Source: Bacteroidota bacterium (lineage in GTDB: Bacteria > Bacteroidota > Rhodothermia > Rhodothermales > UBA10348). From it: a stretch of DNA of 51,943 nucleotides. Shown piece by piece: positions 26,061 through 34,789 of the stretch. Positions within the stretch are counted from its first letter, which is position 1; every line of letters starts with the position of its first letter. The notes beneath the pieces are model-generated. The model was not told the origin of the DNA. It made no database searches and was given only the letters and a program-made list of their open reading frames with translations. The translations under genes and the position numbers were made by a program. Where the stretch lies: NCBI GenBank assembly GCA_029262775.1, contig JAJCYR010000054.1, positions 1-51,943 on the forward strand, in the 5' to 3' direction.

Positions 26061-27697
26061 CAGGTGTAGTCGGAAAGTACCGGCGGTAGAAGGTTCAGGA
26101 TATCGTCGGCGTTCATGCTGCGCGCAGCGCGCGTCTCGATCCACGCGTCGGCACAGCTTCCGGCCACGTGAATGGCGACCATCGCCGCATCGAAGGGCTC
26201 CATACCCTGCGCCAGGCAGGCGCCAATCATGCCAGCCAGCACGTCGCCCGATCCGGCTGTCGCTGCCGCCGGATTGCCGGTCGGGTTCAGGACGGGCGCC
26301 CGCCCTGGAGCCGCCACGACGGTCGGCCAGCCCTTGAGGACCGTAATGACGCCGAGCGCTTCGGAAAGCGCGCGGGCGCCCGTAACCGGGCTGGAGGTTT
26401 CAGAGGTTTCATTTGTACGGTCTGTTGTACGGTCTGTTGTACGGTCTGTGGCGGGGGGCGTACCCACGGCATGCTTCATGAGGCGGGCAAACTCGCCCCC
26501 GTGTGGCGTGACGACCCACCCGGACCGGGCATGTGCGCGGATCCAGGAGGGTTCTTCGGAGAGCAGCACGAGGGCATCGGCATCGATTACGACCGGCCCG
26601 GGAAATTCCTCCAGGACCCTTTTCAGGGCCTCCACGAGTTCCGGTGCGCGCCCGAGGCCCGGGCCCACGACGAGCGAACGGGCCTTTCCGGCGTGGGTGC
26701 CCAGGTCCGTGAGCGCCGGTAACGCTCCCTTCCAGGCCATGGCCGGCATGTCTGCGTGCCCCGAGAGCACGTGGGCACGAATGTCTTCTGGGCACCACGT
26801 GATGACATACCCCGATCCCATGCGTGCGGCAGCGCGGGCAGCGAGTACCGGTGCGCCCGGGTAGGCCGTGCTGCCTCCGAGCACCACCGTCGGCCCCGTC
26901 ACGTATTTGTGCTGCCGGCTGTCTGCGCGTCCACCATGCTCTGCGAGAAGCGCGGAAATGGCCGCCTTGCGCGGTCGAATGCCACTCAGCGGCGCATCTA
27001 CCCATCGGTCCAGTACCCACCGGGGTATACCGATGTCGGCGATATAGACCTGCCCGCAGAGGGCCGGGCCGCGCGCCGTGAGGTGGCCCGTTTTCCAGCA
27101 CGCATAGGCGACCGTTTCGTGCGCCTCGACGGCTACGCCCAGCACGCCGCCGGTGCTTGCCGACAGACCGGATGGTATGTCCAGCGCGACACGGACGGAT
27201 GGAGAGCCCCCCGGGCGACGGTGGCTGTTCATCCAGCGGATGAGCGATGCCACGGGCTCGCGCACCTCGCTTTCGAGCCCGGTGCCGAGGAGCGCATCGA
27301 CCAGCGTGTCGCACATGGCCATGTGCCGCATAGCCTCGTCTGGATTTCTGTGGATGCGTACGTCGAGGCCGGTATCCGGAGACGCCCACCGCTCCAGCAG
27401 GCGCAGGTTCACCGCCGAGGGGTCGGTGAGTTCGCCCTCCTTCACGTACACATCGACGGCCATACCGCGCTCAGCGAGCAGGCGTGCCAGGACAAGCCCG
27501 TCGCCGCCGTTGTTGCCTGTGCCGCACAAAATGCCGACGTGCGTGGGGTTATGTCGGCGCACAATGGCCGCCGCCGCCCTGCCGGCACACTCCATCAGGG
27601 CCGCGACCGGGACGCCCAGTTCACGGCTCGTGTGATGGTCGGCTTCCCGCATGGCGGCTCCGCCGAGCACCGGATCGAAAGCTGCAGAGTCTGTCAT
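26060..27697 (-). CDS. nnrDE: Bifunctional NAD(P)HX epimerase/dehydratase
   Basis: This 545-residue enzyme repairs hydrated NAD(P)H: an N-terminal YjeF_N epimerase (GTGNNGGDGLVLARLL about 66-81) and a C-terminal ADP-dependent dehydratase (VVGPGLGR, DADAL and the GSGDVLAGMIGACLAQG site). ATG 27697 (MTDSAAFDPVLGG) is preferred over an upstream in-frame codon. A 12-bp triplet repeat encodes TDRT TDRT TDRT in a surface loop of the dehydratase domain. It is 11 nt from the upstream Ig-like lipoprotein gene, in the same minus-strand run. Confidence 0.93.
   Translation of the reverse strand: MTDSAAFDPVLGGAAMREADHHTSRELGVPVAALMECAGRAAAAIVRRHNPTHVGILCGTGNNGGDGLVLARLLAERGMAVDVYVKEGELTDPSAVNLRLLERWASPDTGLDVRIHRNPDEAMRHMAMCDTLVDALLGTGLESEVREPVASLIRWMNSHRRPGGSPSVRVALDIPSGLSASTGGVLGVAVEAHETVAYACWKTGHLTARGPALCGQVYIADIGIPRWVLDRWVDAPLSGIRPRKAAISALLAEHGGRADSRQHKYVTGPTVVLGGSTAYPGAPVLAARAAARMGSGYVITWCPEDIRAHVLSGHADMPAMAWKGALPALTDLGTHAGKARSLVVGPGLGRAPELVEALKRVLEEFPGPVVIDADALVLLSEEPSWIRAHARSGWVVTPHGGEFARLMKHAVGTPPATDRTTDRTTDRTNETSETSSPVTGARALSEALGVITVLKGWPTVVAAPGRAPVLNPTGNPAAATAGSGDVLAGMIGACLAQGMEPFDAAMVAIHVAGSCADAWIETRAARSMNADDILNLLPPVLSDYT
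26414..26449. repeat. 12-bp tandem repeat x3, in frame in nnrDE
   Basis: Three identical copies of tgtacggtctgt lie head to tail. The gene on the minus strand reads them as TDRT repeated three times. The unit is a multiple of three, so length change would not break the frame. Confidence 0.95.
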
Positions 27698-27708
27698 GGG
27701 GCGGTTAT

Positions 27709-29484
27709 TTATTGCGGAAAGGTGAGGGTGTCGGCGCGCACCGATTCCCAACGCGCACGGACGGGATCAGTGCCAATGGCAAAGAGGAGTGGTTCGGCGG
27801 CCATCCACGATGAGAACCGCCCCGGCGTCCACGTCCCGCTGCCGTCGAGGTCCACGAACGCCCGCAGCCGATATTGGAATCCTCCCGGCAGTCGGTCGAA
27901 ACGGAAGGTGCGCGTGCCCTCGGGTACCTGCACGCTGGCCACGGGCCGTTCGGGCCCAACCGCGTTGGGGCGACTGGAACGCTGCTGATTGGCCGGGTAG
28001 AGCTCGATGATGGTGGGGGCCGGCGCCTGGACCGTGCCCACGATGTCACCGGTGTCCGCCGGCCCCATCACGCGGACCGTGAACGACGTGTCTGTGGTCA
28101 CGAGCCGGAACAGGTTGACACGTGCACCCACGGCGCCGGAATCCACACGTGCTACCGGTCGGGACACAGCAGTTCTAACGGGCGAAATGGCACGAACAGA
28201 AGCGAGAAGTTGGGTTCCTGCGGTATCTTCCAGAGCGATCAGGCGGTCAAGAGCCCTTTCCGGCGGGGCGCTCCAGACCAATACGAGACTATCGCGTGGC
28301 CAGAGTGGATGAAAGCCGTCCTCCGTGGCCTCCGAAGAAAAAGGCTCCACGTGCACCATGCGGGCTGGCGCTGCCTCCGGCTCCGTGCCGCGGATGGTAA
28401 ACGGCCACTCGCCGGGCGCCACGGGCAGTCCGGCAGAATCGACCAGTGCCACGCCGCCCCGAAGTCGCCATGGGCCCGGCGCCAGCGGCTCCTCCACGCG
28501 CAGTTGCCACGCGAGCGGGTCCGGCGTGGCAAAGGGTGCCGGGGCGGGGTGCGCCGCATTGAGCGAATCGACCAGCCAGAGCTCGGCGCCGCGTGTCCGC
28601 TCGGCGTCGTCATCGCGGCCCTCACGCACGAACAGACTGACGAGGGGTTCGCTCACGCGAAGCACCAGGTCCCGGTTCGATGCCGCCCGTACGCGCACTA
28701 CGCGTGGGGCCGTGGTGTCGAAGCGGACGGGCCAGAGGGGACGGGGCAGTGTAACACCGGCCGAGTCGGGCGTGACACGCTGCGTCGCGGCGACGGCCCA
28801 GCGCTCTCCCGAATCCAGCTGCCGGTTCCGGTTCTGGTCTCCATGGGCGACGACCGAATAGGCACGTTCGGCCAGGAAGCCGAGGGAAAACCGCCCTTCC
28901 GGATCTGTCTGCGTCCGGTAGAGTGCATTCTGGACCTGTGGTAGCCCGGACGCACCGTCACCATCAGGCTCCAGGAGCAATACATCCATCCCCTGAACCG
29001 GTTTGCCGGTTATCGGGTCGAGGATGTGCCCGTCAATACGCCCGCTGTCCAGCGCACTGCCGGTCGCAAACGCCAGCGAAATGGGTGTGGTGAGTGCCAC
29101 GTTCCGGACGTCGCGCAGCGCCGTATCGACCGTGAAAATATAGGTGGTGGCTGCACGGAACGGCTCGGGAAATGAGATACGAACGCGGTCAAATCCGTTC
29201 CAGGAGAGGTCCGCGGGGGCTGGCATGTCGGGTGAAATAGACCACGCGCGGGCAAAGGAGCCCCGGTCCACGGCCTCCGAGAACATGATTTCAATGGAGC
29301 GCCCACTGATGTTGGTGGCGCCCTGCCGGGGCGCAGTCTCAAGCAGCCGGGGCGGCAGGGTATCGGGGCCGCCGCCCGACGGCGGCACGGGGACGGCACA
29401 CGCGGCTACGAACAGGCTGGCACACGCGGCCGCAAACAGGCTGGCGCACAGGCCAAAAACGAGACAGCGGTTCGATATGAACAC
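27709..29484 (-). CDS. Ig-like domain (Big_5-type) lipoprotein
   Basis: The 591-residue product begins with a signal sequence containing a duplicated block (ASLFAAAC then ASLFVAAC), so there are two possible lipobox cysteines. The following ETAPRQGATNISGRSIEIMF, then SEAVDRG pattern is the Ig-like domain PF13205 type; downstream come carboxypeptidase-regulatory-like segments (GRIDGHILDPITGKPVQGMDVLLL). Such lipoproteins are common and functionally undefined in Bacteroidota. GTG 29484 is chosen because GGGAGC lies 5 nt upstream and the previous gene ends one base earlier; no ATG is suitable. Confidence 0.82.
   Translation of the reverse strand: MFISNRCLVFGLCASLFAAACASLFVAACAVPVPPSGGGPDTLPPRLLETAPRQGATNISGRSIEIMFSEAVDRGSFARAWSISPDMPAPADLSWNGFDRVRISFPEPFRAATTYIFTVDTALRDVRNVALTTPISLAFATGSALDSGRIDGHILDPITGKPVQGMDVLLLEPDGDGASGLPQVQNALYRTQTDPEGRFSLGFLAERAYSVVAHGDQNRNRQLDSGERWAVAATQRVTPDSAGVTLPRPLWPVRFDTTAPRVVRVRAASNRDLVLRVSEPLVSLFVREGRDDDAERTRGAELWLVDSLNAAHPAPAPFATPDPLAWQLRVEEPLAPGPWRLRGGVALVDSAGLPVAPGEWPFTIRGTEPEAAPARMVHVEPFSSEATEDGFHPLWPRDSLVLVWSAPPERALDRLIALEDTAGTQLLASVRAISPVRTAVSRPVARVDSGAVGARVNLFRLVTTDTSFTVRVMGPADTGDIVGTVQAPAPTIIELYPANQQRSSRPNAVGPERPVASVQVPEGTRTFRFDRLPGGFQYRLRAFVDLDGSGTWTPGRFSSWMAAEPLLFAIGTDPVRARWESVRADTLTFPQ
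29398..29445. repeat. 24-bp tandem duplication in a lipoprotein signal sequence
   Basis: Two adjacent 24-bp units (29398-29421 and 29422-29445, three or four differences) duplicate the end of the signal sequence of the Ig-like lipoprotein, including the lipobox cysteine codon. Confidence 0.85.
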
Positions 29485-29485
29485 G

Positions 29486-30154
29486 TCAGCTCCCGTCCGT
29501 GCGGTCACTACGCAGGTTGAAAAAGAGGTACGTGCCAACGGCAGCGGCGGCAACAAGCACGGTCGGCTGCAGGTAGCGCAGCCAGCGCCCGGTCGGCGGA
29601 ATGTCGGGATTGGTAATGCTCCACCTGGGGTCGGCAAGCGAGCGGGCCAGGCGCCGGTCGTGCAGGCTCGAGCGGGTTTCAAGGCAGCTGTCCGAGGCCA
29701 CGATACCGCCACCCGGCTGCATCAGGGAGTACCTCAAGCCAATCCGGATGCGCCGTTCGAGAGGCTCTGCCGCCCGGCGCGGTGCGCGGGCATAGACCAG
29801 GCTTCCCTCGTCCACATCAATACGAAGTCGCCCTCCGGTTCCCCCGCTCGAGAGCGCAATACCCTCGGCCAGCAAATAGGCCGACACGGAGGCCTCCATG
29901 AACGGCAGAGCGCCCCCCCAATCGAGCGTCAGTTCGGGCGAGGCATGGCCCCAGGCCTCTACCGGCGCATCGATACACCTGATGAGCGCCGACAACAGCG
30001 CGTCGTGGTGACTGTCGACGGGCAGTATTTCCTCTGACATGTCCTCTGACCTGTCCTCTGATCTGTCCGGTGATTGAGCCCACGACACAGACACGCCCGT
30101 CCCGAAGAGCAGACAGCAGCACAGGGCGAGCGAGGTATGTGAGATGAGGCGCAT
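29486..30154 (-). CDS. Hypothetical exported protein with C-terminal membrane anchor
   Basis: The 222-residue protein is not recognised. It has a signal peptide (about 5-26, VSWA-Q site), a short acidic repeat (DRSEDRSEDMSEE), a soluble domain that ends near PTGRWLRYLQP, and a C-terminal hydrophobic helix (about 196-214) followed by a charged tail. ATG 30154 is used because it places the signal peptide at the start; an ATG 18 codons upstream exists. It ends one base before the GTG of the Ig-like lipoprotein gene, so the two envelope proteins are probably co-translated. Confidence 0.68.
   Translation of the reverse strand: MRLISHTSLALCCCLLFGTGVSVSWAQSPDRSEDRSEDMSEEILPVDSHHDALLSALIRCIDAPVEAWGHASPELTLDWGGALPFMEASVSAYLLAEGIALSSGGTGGRLRIDVDEGSLVYARAPRRAAEPLERRIRIGLRYSLMQPGGGIVASDSCLETRSSLHDRRLARSLADPRWSITNPDIPPTGRWLRYLQPTVLVAAAAVGTYLFFNLRSDRTDGS
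30031..30066. repeat. 12-bp tandem repeat x3, in frame
   Basis: Three near-identical 12-bp units (cctctgacatgt, cctctgacctgt, cctctgatctgt) encode repeated acidic/Ser residues just after the signal peptide of the hypothetical exported protein. Confidence 0.9.
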
Positions 30155-30217
30155 AATGTCTGCAAGATCCGAATCCTGCGCCCGGCAATCAATCAGGGCG
30201 CGCCGCATGCCGGCGTA

Positions 30218-31522
30218 TCAGGCGTAAATACCGCGTATTCTGAGCGCTCCTGCGACCTTGCTGATACCGCGCACATACGCTCCAATGCGAAGCGTCGTGT
30301 CGTGCTTCTGGGCCGTCTCGAAAACGGAATCGAAGGCGGCGTGCATCATGCGATCCAAACGGCGATTCACCCGGTCTTCTGTCCAGAAATACCCCTGCCG
30401 GTCCTGCACCCACTCGAAATACGACACCGTTACACCGCCGGCGTTGGCCAGGATGTCGGGAATGACGAGCACGTCACGATTGGCCAGCACCGTGTCCGCC
30501 TTGGGCGTCGTCGGACCGTTGGCACCTTCGACAATAATCCTGGCGGTGATTTTGTCGGCATTCTTCAGCGTGATCTGATCCTCCTTCGCACAGGGTGCCA
30601 GCACGTCGACTTCGAGCGAGAGCAGTTCCTCGTTCGAAACAGGTTCGGCGTCCGGATAGCCTTCGAGCGAATATCCGTGCGATGCAGAGTATTCGATCAT
30701 GGCCTGGATGTCGAGCCCGTTGGCATTGTAATATCCGCCCGATACGTCGCTCACAGCCAGCACTCGGCAGCCCTGCCTGGAGAGCAGATCGGCCGCGACC
30801 GATCCCACATTGCCGAAGCCCTGAACGGCGACGGTCGATTCACTCGCCCGAAGTCCCAGTCGCTCCATGGCGGCGAGCGTGACCGTCATGACGCCGCGGC
30901 CCGTGGCTTCGCGGCGCCCGGCCGATCCGCCGAGTAGAATGGGTTTGCCGGTCACAACCGCCGTTTCTGTGCGGCGGGCATGCATGGAGTAGGTATCCAG
31001 AATCCACGCCATGATCTGTTCGTTGGTGTTCATGTCGGGGGCCGGGATGTCTCGTTCGGGGCCGAAGACATCCATCATGTTGGCCGTGTAGCGCCGTGTC
31101 AGGCGCTCCAGCTCACCCGGGCTCATTTCGCGTGGGTTGCAGATAATACCGCCCTTTGCGCCGCCAAAGGGCACGTCGACGACGGCGCATTTCCACGTCA
31201 TCCACGCGGCCAGCGCCTTGACTTCCTCCAGGTTCACATCGGGCGCGTACCGGATACCACCCTTCGAGGGGCCCAGGATTTCGCTGTGGATGACCCGGTA
31301 GCCCTCGAACATTTTGATTTTACCGGTGTCCATGACGACCGGAATGCCTACGATATGGATTTTGGCCGGAGTTACGAGGTATTCATAGAAGCCGGGGTCC
31401 AGTTCCAGGATCCTGGCGGCGACGTCAAACCGCTCGACCATGGCCTGGAAAGGATTATCCTGATCCAGGACGGGAGCCGGTTCACGGTATACGGCGCGCT
31501 TGTAAACGTCTTTTGACGACAT
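30218..31522 (-). CDS. Glutamate dehydrogenase (Glu/Leu/Phe/Val dehydrogenase family)
   Basis: The 434-residue enzyme interconverts glutamate and 2-oxoglutarate plus ammonia using NAD(P). The catalytic lysine is in VPFGGAKGG (K123), with the other substrate lysines in GPSKGG (K87) and WMTWKCA (K111). The Rossmann motif VQGFGNVGS and the GRREATGRGV segment are present. Length and motifs fit the hexameric small-subunit type. Coenzyme preference cannot be read safely. It heads the minus-strand gene run and has a repeat-rich 700-nt region upstream. With ald and hutUH nearby it may serve amino acid nitrogen metabolism. Confidence 0.95.
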   Translation of the reverse strand: MSSKDVYKRAVYREPAPVLDQDNPFQAMVERFDVAARILELDPGFYEYLVTPAKIHIVGIPVVMDTGKIKMFEGYRVIHSEILGPSKGGIRYAPDVNLEEVKALAAWMTWKCAVVDVPFGGAKGGIICNPREMSPGELERLTRRYTANMMDVFGPERDIPAPDMNTNEQIMAWILDTYSMHARRTETAVVTGKPILLGGSAGRREATGRGVMTVTLAAMERLGLRASESTVAVQGFGNVGSVAADLLSRQGCRVLAVSDVSGGYYNANGLDIQAMIEYSASHGYSLEGYPDAEPVSNEELLSLEVDVLAPCAKEDQITLKNADKITARIIVEGANGPTTPKADTVLANRDVLVIPDILANAGGVTVSYFEWVQDRQGYFWTEDRVNRRLDRMMHAAFDSVFETAQKHDTTLRIGAYVRGISKVAGALRIRGIYA

Positions 31523-31757
31523 GGTGTTGTGGTCGGTGCGGGAGTACGGAAAGCACTTTCAGCACCGCAGATGATGGAAATGGATGAAATGGGATCGGTG
31601 TGAGGGGAATCCGGCGGCAAAGGTACTGCGCTGGAGCGAAAGGACTTTGGGAAATCCGTTTGAATCCAGACGTCTTTCCGGTCGATCCCGCGCCCGCATC
31701 CTGATACCCGGTCCTGATGCCGCGCCTTCACCATCTGTCTGGGGACATACGAACGAA

Positions 31758-32041
31758 ATGTCGCGATTCCTGAACCGGAAATACCTACAAACTAATGTTT
31801 GCCTACGACTTACAGCGATTCAGAATACAATTGCCAATCTCCAGGATGTCGCGATTGCGCTCGCGCTGTCGTGATTCGTCTTGAGCTGTCGCGAGCCATT
31901 GATTGCGACATTCTGGGGCCATTCGCGCCACCTCAGAGGGTCTCGCGACATTTCGGGTTTGAGAGATTGGACTCATGCATTCATGCAAGTCGCAGTCAGA
32001 CAATCAGTTGTGGAAACTTGGCAACGGCGAATCACGACATT
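31758..32041. repeat. Seven dispersed copies of an ATGTCGCGATT-like motif
   Basis: Forward copies start at 31758 and 31846 (both ATGTCGCGATT), 31866 (CTGTCGTGATT) and 31886 (CTGTCGCGAGC). Reverse copies are at 31902-31912 (ATTGCGACATT), 31942-31952 (CTCGCGACATT) and 32031-32041 (ATCACGACATT). Copies at 31846, 31866 and 31886 are spaced exactly 20 bp. Repeated sites in both orientations suggest binding sites of a regulator, or remnants of a repeat element. Confidence 0.6.
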
Positions 32042-32060
32042 CCGTTCGTATGCCCCGGAA

Positions 32061-32102
32061 CACATCATAGTCAACACATCATAGTCAACACATCATAATC
32101 AT
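32061..32102. repeat. 14-bp tandem repeat x3
   Basis: Three head-to-tail units of cacatcatagtcaa start at 32061, 32075 and 32089; the last one is slightly diverged. The repeat is noncoding and 118 nt before the SpoU gene. Confidence 0.9.
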
Positions 32103-32219
32103 ACGCGATGGCCAATCGGTCCCAAGACTGCCAGCGACAGCCGATCACGGCGCACGCGTATATTCCCGGAGTCGTCCCCACCGGCATCTCCATCCCGTCC
32201 ACGCCATACTCCCCCCCCC

Positions 32220-33074
32220 ATGCCCACTGCCCGCCGCCAGAAGGAAATCGCCTCCCTCGGCCAGAAGAAGTACCGGGACCGGCTGGGGCAGTGCATCATT
32301 GAGGGGGAGCGCTCTGTGGAATCGGCGCTTCGGGGCGGCGCGCGCGTTCACGACATTCTGCTCGGACCCGAGGTCGAGTGGCCGCCTGAACTCGAGGCTG
32401 CACGCGCCGCTGTCGCTGCCTGGAGCGGGGCTGCCGGCCCGCCCGAGCCGGAGCGTGTGGACGCGCAGACGCTGTCGCGCCTGGCCCAGGCGGCCACTCC
32501 GCCCGGCATCCTGGCCGTGGTCAGCGTGCCGCTCGTGAACGAGATGGAACTGCCAGGGCGCCTGGCACCATCGGACACGCTCCTTGTGCTCGACGGGGTG
32601 CAGGATCCGGGCAACGTCGGCACGCTGATCCGGACGGCGGCGTGGTTCGGCGTGCGGGCCGTCGTCGGCACCGTCCACGAGGCCGACGACACCCTCTCCG
32701 GAACCGCCGACTTCTTCAACCCCAAAACACTCCGCGCCACGATGGGCGGCGCCTGGGACGTACTCCTGTGCCGGAGCATCGCACCTGAAACGCTCCTTCA
32801 GACGCTTCGCGATCAGGGCCGTCCCATCTGGGTTGCGGATCTCGACGGGGAAGATGCCCGCGCCTGGGCACCCGACCCCGGATGCGTCCTCGTACTCGGT
32901 AGCGAAGCCCACGGACCCTCCACGGCCGCCGCCACGCTCGCGACGGGCCGCGTCACCATTTCACGCCCCGCCCGCACGGGCGGCCCCGCTGGCGCGCCCC
33001 CCTCTGCGGTCGAGTCGCTCAATGTGGCGGCGGCCGGCGCCATCCTGCTTTCCCGACTTGCTGCCGCGCACTGA
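32220..33074 (+). CDS. SpoU/TrmH-family RNA 2'-O-methyltransferase
   Basis: The 284-residue enzyme methylates ribose of rRNA or tRNA using S-adenosylmethionine. The N-terminal part (about 1-90) fits the SpoU substrate-binding domain. The SPOUT knot motifs are all present: LDGVQDPGNVGTLIRTAAWFG (motif 1, about 120-140), VLGSEAHG (motif 2) and VESLNVAAAGAILL (motif 3). The length matches TrmH-group rRNA enzymes such as RlmB. Ala-, Pro- and Gly-rich segments make this gene very GC-rich. The RNA target is not determinable here. Confidence 0.92.
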   Translation: MPTARRQKEIASLGQKKYRDRLGQCIIEGERSVESALRGGARVHDILLGPEVEWPPELEAARAAVAAWSGAAGPPEPERVDAQTLSRLAQAATPPGILAVVSVPLVNEMELPGRLAPSDTLLVLDGVQDPGNVGTLIRTAAWFGVRAVVGTVHEADDTLSGTADFFNPKTLRATMGGAWDVLLCRSIAPETLLQTLRDQGRPIWVADLDGEDARAWAPDPGCVLVLGSEAHGPSTAAATLATGRVTISRPARTGGPAGAPPSAVESLNVAAAGAILLSRLAAAH

Positions 33075-33157
33075 CCACCTTCCAGGACTGGAAAATTGAG
33101 TGTCCCTACCGTTATATTACCGATCGCATTCGGCACTATTTTTTCGCGTCTACATCC

Positions 33158-34378
33158 ATGGAAATTCCGGCTTTGCAGGGACTCGGTCTGGAGGGGGGTG
33201 TACTCACCCGCGAAAAGCCCAGGAAGGTGCAGACGCACGAGAACGCTCTGTGCATTGGTGTGCCTCGCGAGATTTCGAACGAAGAGCGGCGCGTAGCCCT
33301 CTCGCCCGCCGGTGTGCACACGCTCGTTGCCGGCGGACACCGCGTACTCGTAGGACAGCAAGCCGGTATCGGCGCCAACTTTCGCGACGATCAGTATGCC
33401 GGCGCTGGCGCTGAACTCGTAGAGAGTGCCGGCGATCTCTACGCCCGCAGCGATCTGGTTGTAAAAGTAGGTCCCCCGTGCGATGAGGAAATCACGTTTC
33501 TGCACGAGCGGCAGATCCTGATTTCGGCCCTGCACCTCGGAGTCGCCTCGCCCGATTACCTGAAACACCTCATGGAACTCGGCATCACGGGCATCGGATT
33601 CGAATTCATCCGGGATACCGACGGCACGCTTCCCATTGTGCGTATGATGCACGAAATCATGGGAACGATGTCCGTTCAGATTGCCGCCCGGTATCTGGAA
33701 AGCTCCGAGGGTGGCCGTGGTATCATGCTGGGCGGTATATCGGGTGTGCCGCCGTCGAACGTGGTCATCCTGGGCGCTGGCGTGGTGGGCGAGTGGGCCG
33801 CCCGAACGGCCCTCGGCTTCGGCGCCCACGTCCTTGTGCTCGACCAGGATCTCAGTGCGCTGCGGGCGCTCGAACACTATCTGGGACGCGGCGTGACAAC
33901 CGCCATGGCTACTGAACAGTATGTGCGCCAAGCGGTTGCGACGGCCGATGTCGTGATCGGGGCCATGATGACAGCTGGCGCACGCGCACCCATGATCGTG
34001 ACCGAGGACATGGTTGCCGCCATGCGCGACGGCAGCGTGATCGTGGACGCCGTCATTGATCAGGGTGGATGCATTGAATCGAGTTTCCCCACCACCCACA
34101 GCGAACCCACATTCGTGAAGCATGGCGTGGTGCACTACAGCGTGCCCAACATGCCGTCAAACGCCGCTCGGACGGCCACGTACGCGCTCACCAACGTGCT
34201 CGTCCCGTACCTCATCAAGATTGGCGATGCCGGTTCCATCAACGAGGCCCTCTGGAGCGACGTGGGCCTGCGCAATGGCGCCTACGTCTACCGTCGCCAC
34301 CTCACCAAAAAAAGCCTCGCCTCCATGTTTGGCATGGCCCACCGCGACATCGAACTGCTCATCGCGTCGGGGATTTGA
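33158..34378 (+). CDS. ald: Alanine dehydrogenase
   Basis: The 406-residue enzyme converts L-alanine to pyruvate and ammonia with NAD. It shows GVPREISNEERRVALSP at the N-terminus, VKVGPP with the substrate lysine, ALHLG with the catalytic His, and the Rossmann loop VILGAGVVGEWAA. The PNMPSNAARTATYALTN segment is also typical. An extra N-terminal stretch of about 30 residues precedes the usual start; an internal start would give the standard length of about 370. The last 15 codons are perfectly duplicated 1,989 bp downstream, at the far end of an apparent insertion. Confidence 0.95.
   Translation: MEIPALQGLGLEGGVLTREKPRKVQTHENALCIGVPREISNEERRVALSPAGVHTLVAGGHRVLVGQQAGIGANFRDDQYAGAGAELVESAGDLYARSDLVVKVGPPCDEEITFLHERQILISALHLGVASPDYLKHLMELGITGIGFEFIRDTDGTLPIVRMMHEIMGTMSVQIAARYLESSEGGRGIMLGGISGVPPSNVVILGAGVVGEWAARTALGFGAHVLVLDQDLSALRALEHYLGRGVTTAMATEQYVRQAVATADVVIGAMMTAGARAPMIVTEDMVAAMRDGSVIVDAVIDQGGCIESSFPTTHSEPTFVKHGVVHYSVPNMPSNAARTATYALTNVLVPYLIKIGDAGSINEALWSDVGLRNGAYVYRRHLTKKSLASMFGMAHRDIELLIASGI
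34334..34378 (+). repeat. 45-bp direct repeat, left copy (end of ald)
   Basis: This is the last 14 codons plus stop of ald (MAHRDIELLIASGI). It is identical over all 45 bases to 36323-36367. The identity stops exactly at both ends (preceding base C versus A, following base C versus A). It contains a short inverted pair CGCGA/TCGCG. Confidence 0.98.
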
Positions 34379-34789
34379 CTGACTCACTTTGGCAAGAAGG
34401 TCTGTGGTACATACCCAACAGTATTTGGTGACATCATAAAATTTTTCAAGTTTATTGATATTGTGAGTGATTTTTTTTACTCTGTGCAGGGGACAGTAAA
34501 TACAACGACAAAGAAGGACTTTACAATGAAATAAGGTCATCGTTCTCTGTTTTGCAGTGATAATCGTATTAGTGGGTCTCTTTGCGGGAGTATAGTCTGT
34601 TCAAGCCATTCCAGACTGTGAATGTCTGCAGTGTGAACGGTTGGGTAATGAGTCGCCGTTTACGTACCAATGAGGGGCACATGACGGAATGAACTGTCAA
34701 GCCACTACCTCGCAGTGCACTGAATCAACTTGTTCTTCACCTATGTGTCTGTAGCCGCAACGGGCATGATTTACTGTGCAGGGTTTCGA
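34379..34789. other. AT-rich noncoding leader of the insertion unit
   Basis: About 410 nt with no convincing frame. It contains T- and A-rich runs (for example eight T near 34471) and leads into the beta-propeller gene. Promoters for that gene are expected here, but I cannot point to a clear box. Confidence 0.5.

Larger units (their letters stand above)
31523..32219. other. Long intergenic region with repeated TGTCGYGA-type motifs
   Basis: No convincing gene is seen; the short frames here have no protein-like make-up. The divergent genes are glutamate dehydrogenase (minus) and the SpoU methyltransferase (plus). The region holds seven copies of an 11-bp motif and a 14-bp triple tandem repeat, annotated separately. 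It may contain promoters for both genes, but I see no clear TAnnTTTG box. Confidence 0.6.

Noticed and set aside
31803-32084. Short frames in the 700-nt region before glutamate dehydrogenase
   Set aside because: They are under 100 codons, overlap each other in several frames and contain the noncoding repeats; composition is not protein-like.
32813-34135. 440-residue minus-strand frame
   Set aside because: It is antisense to ald and the SpoU gene and His-rich, as shadow frames here usually are.
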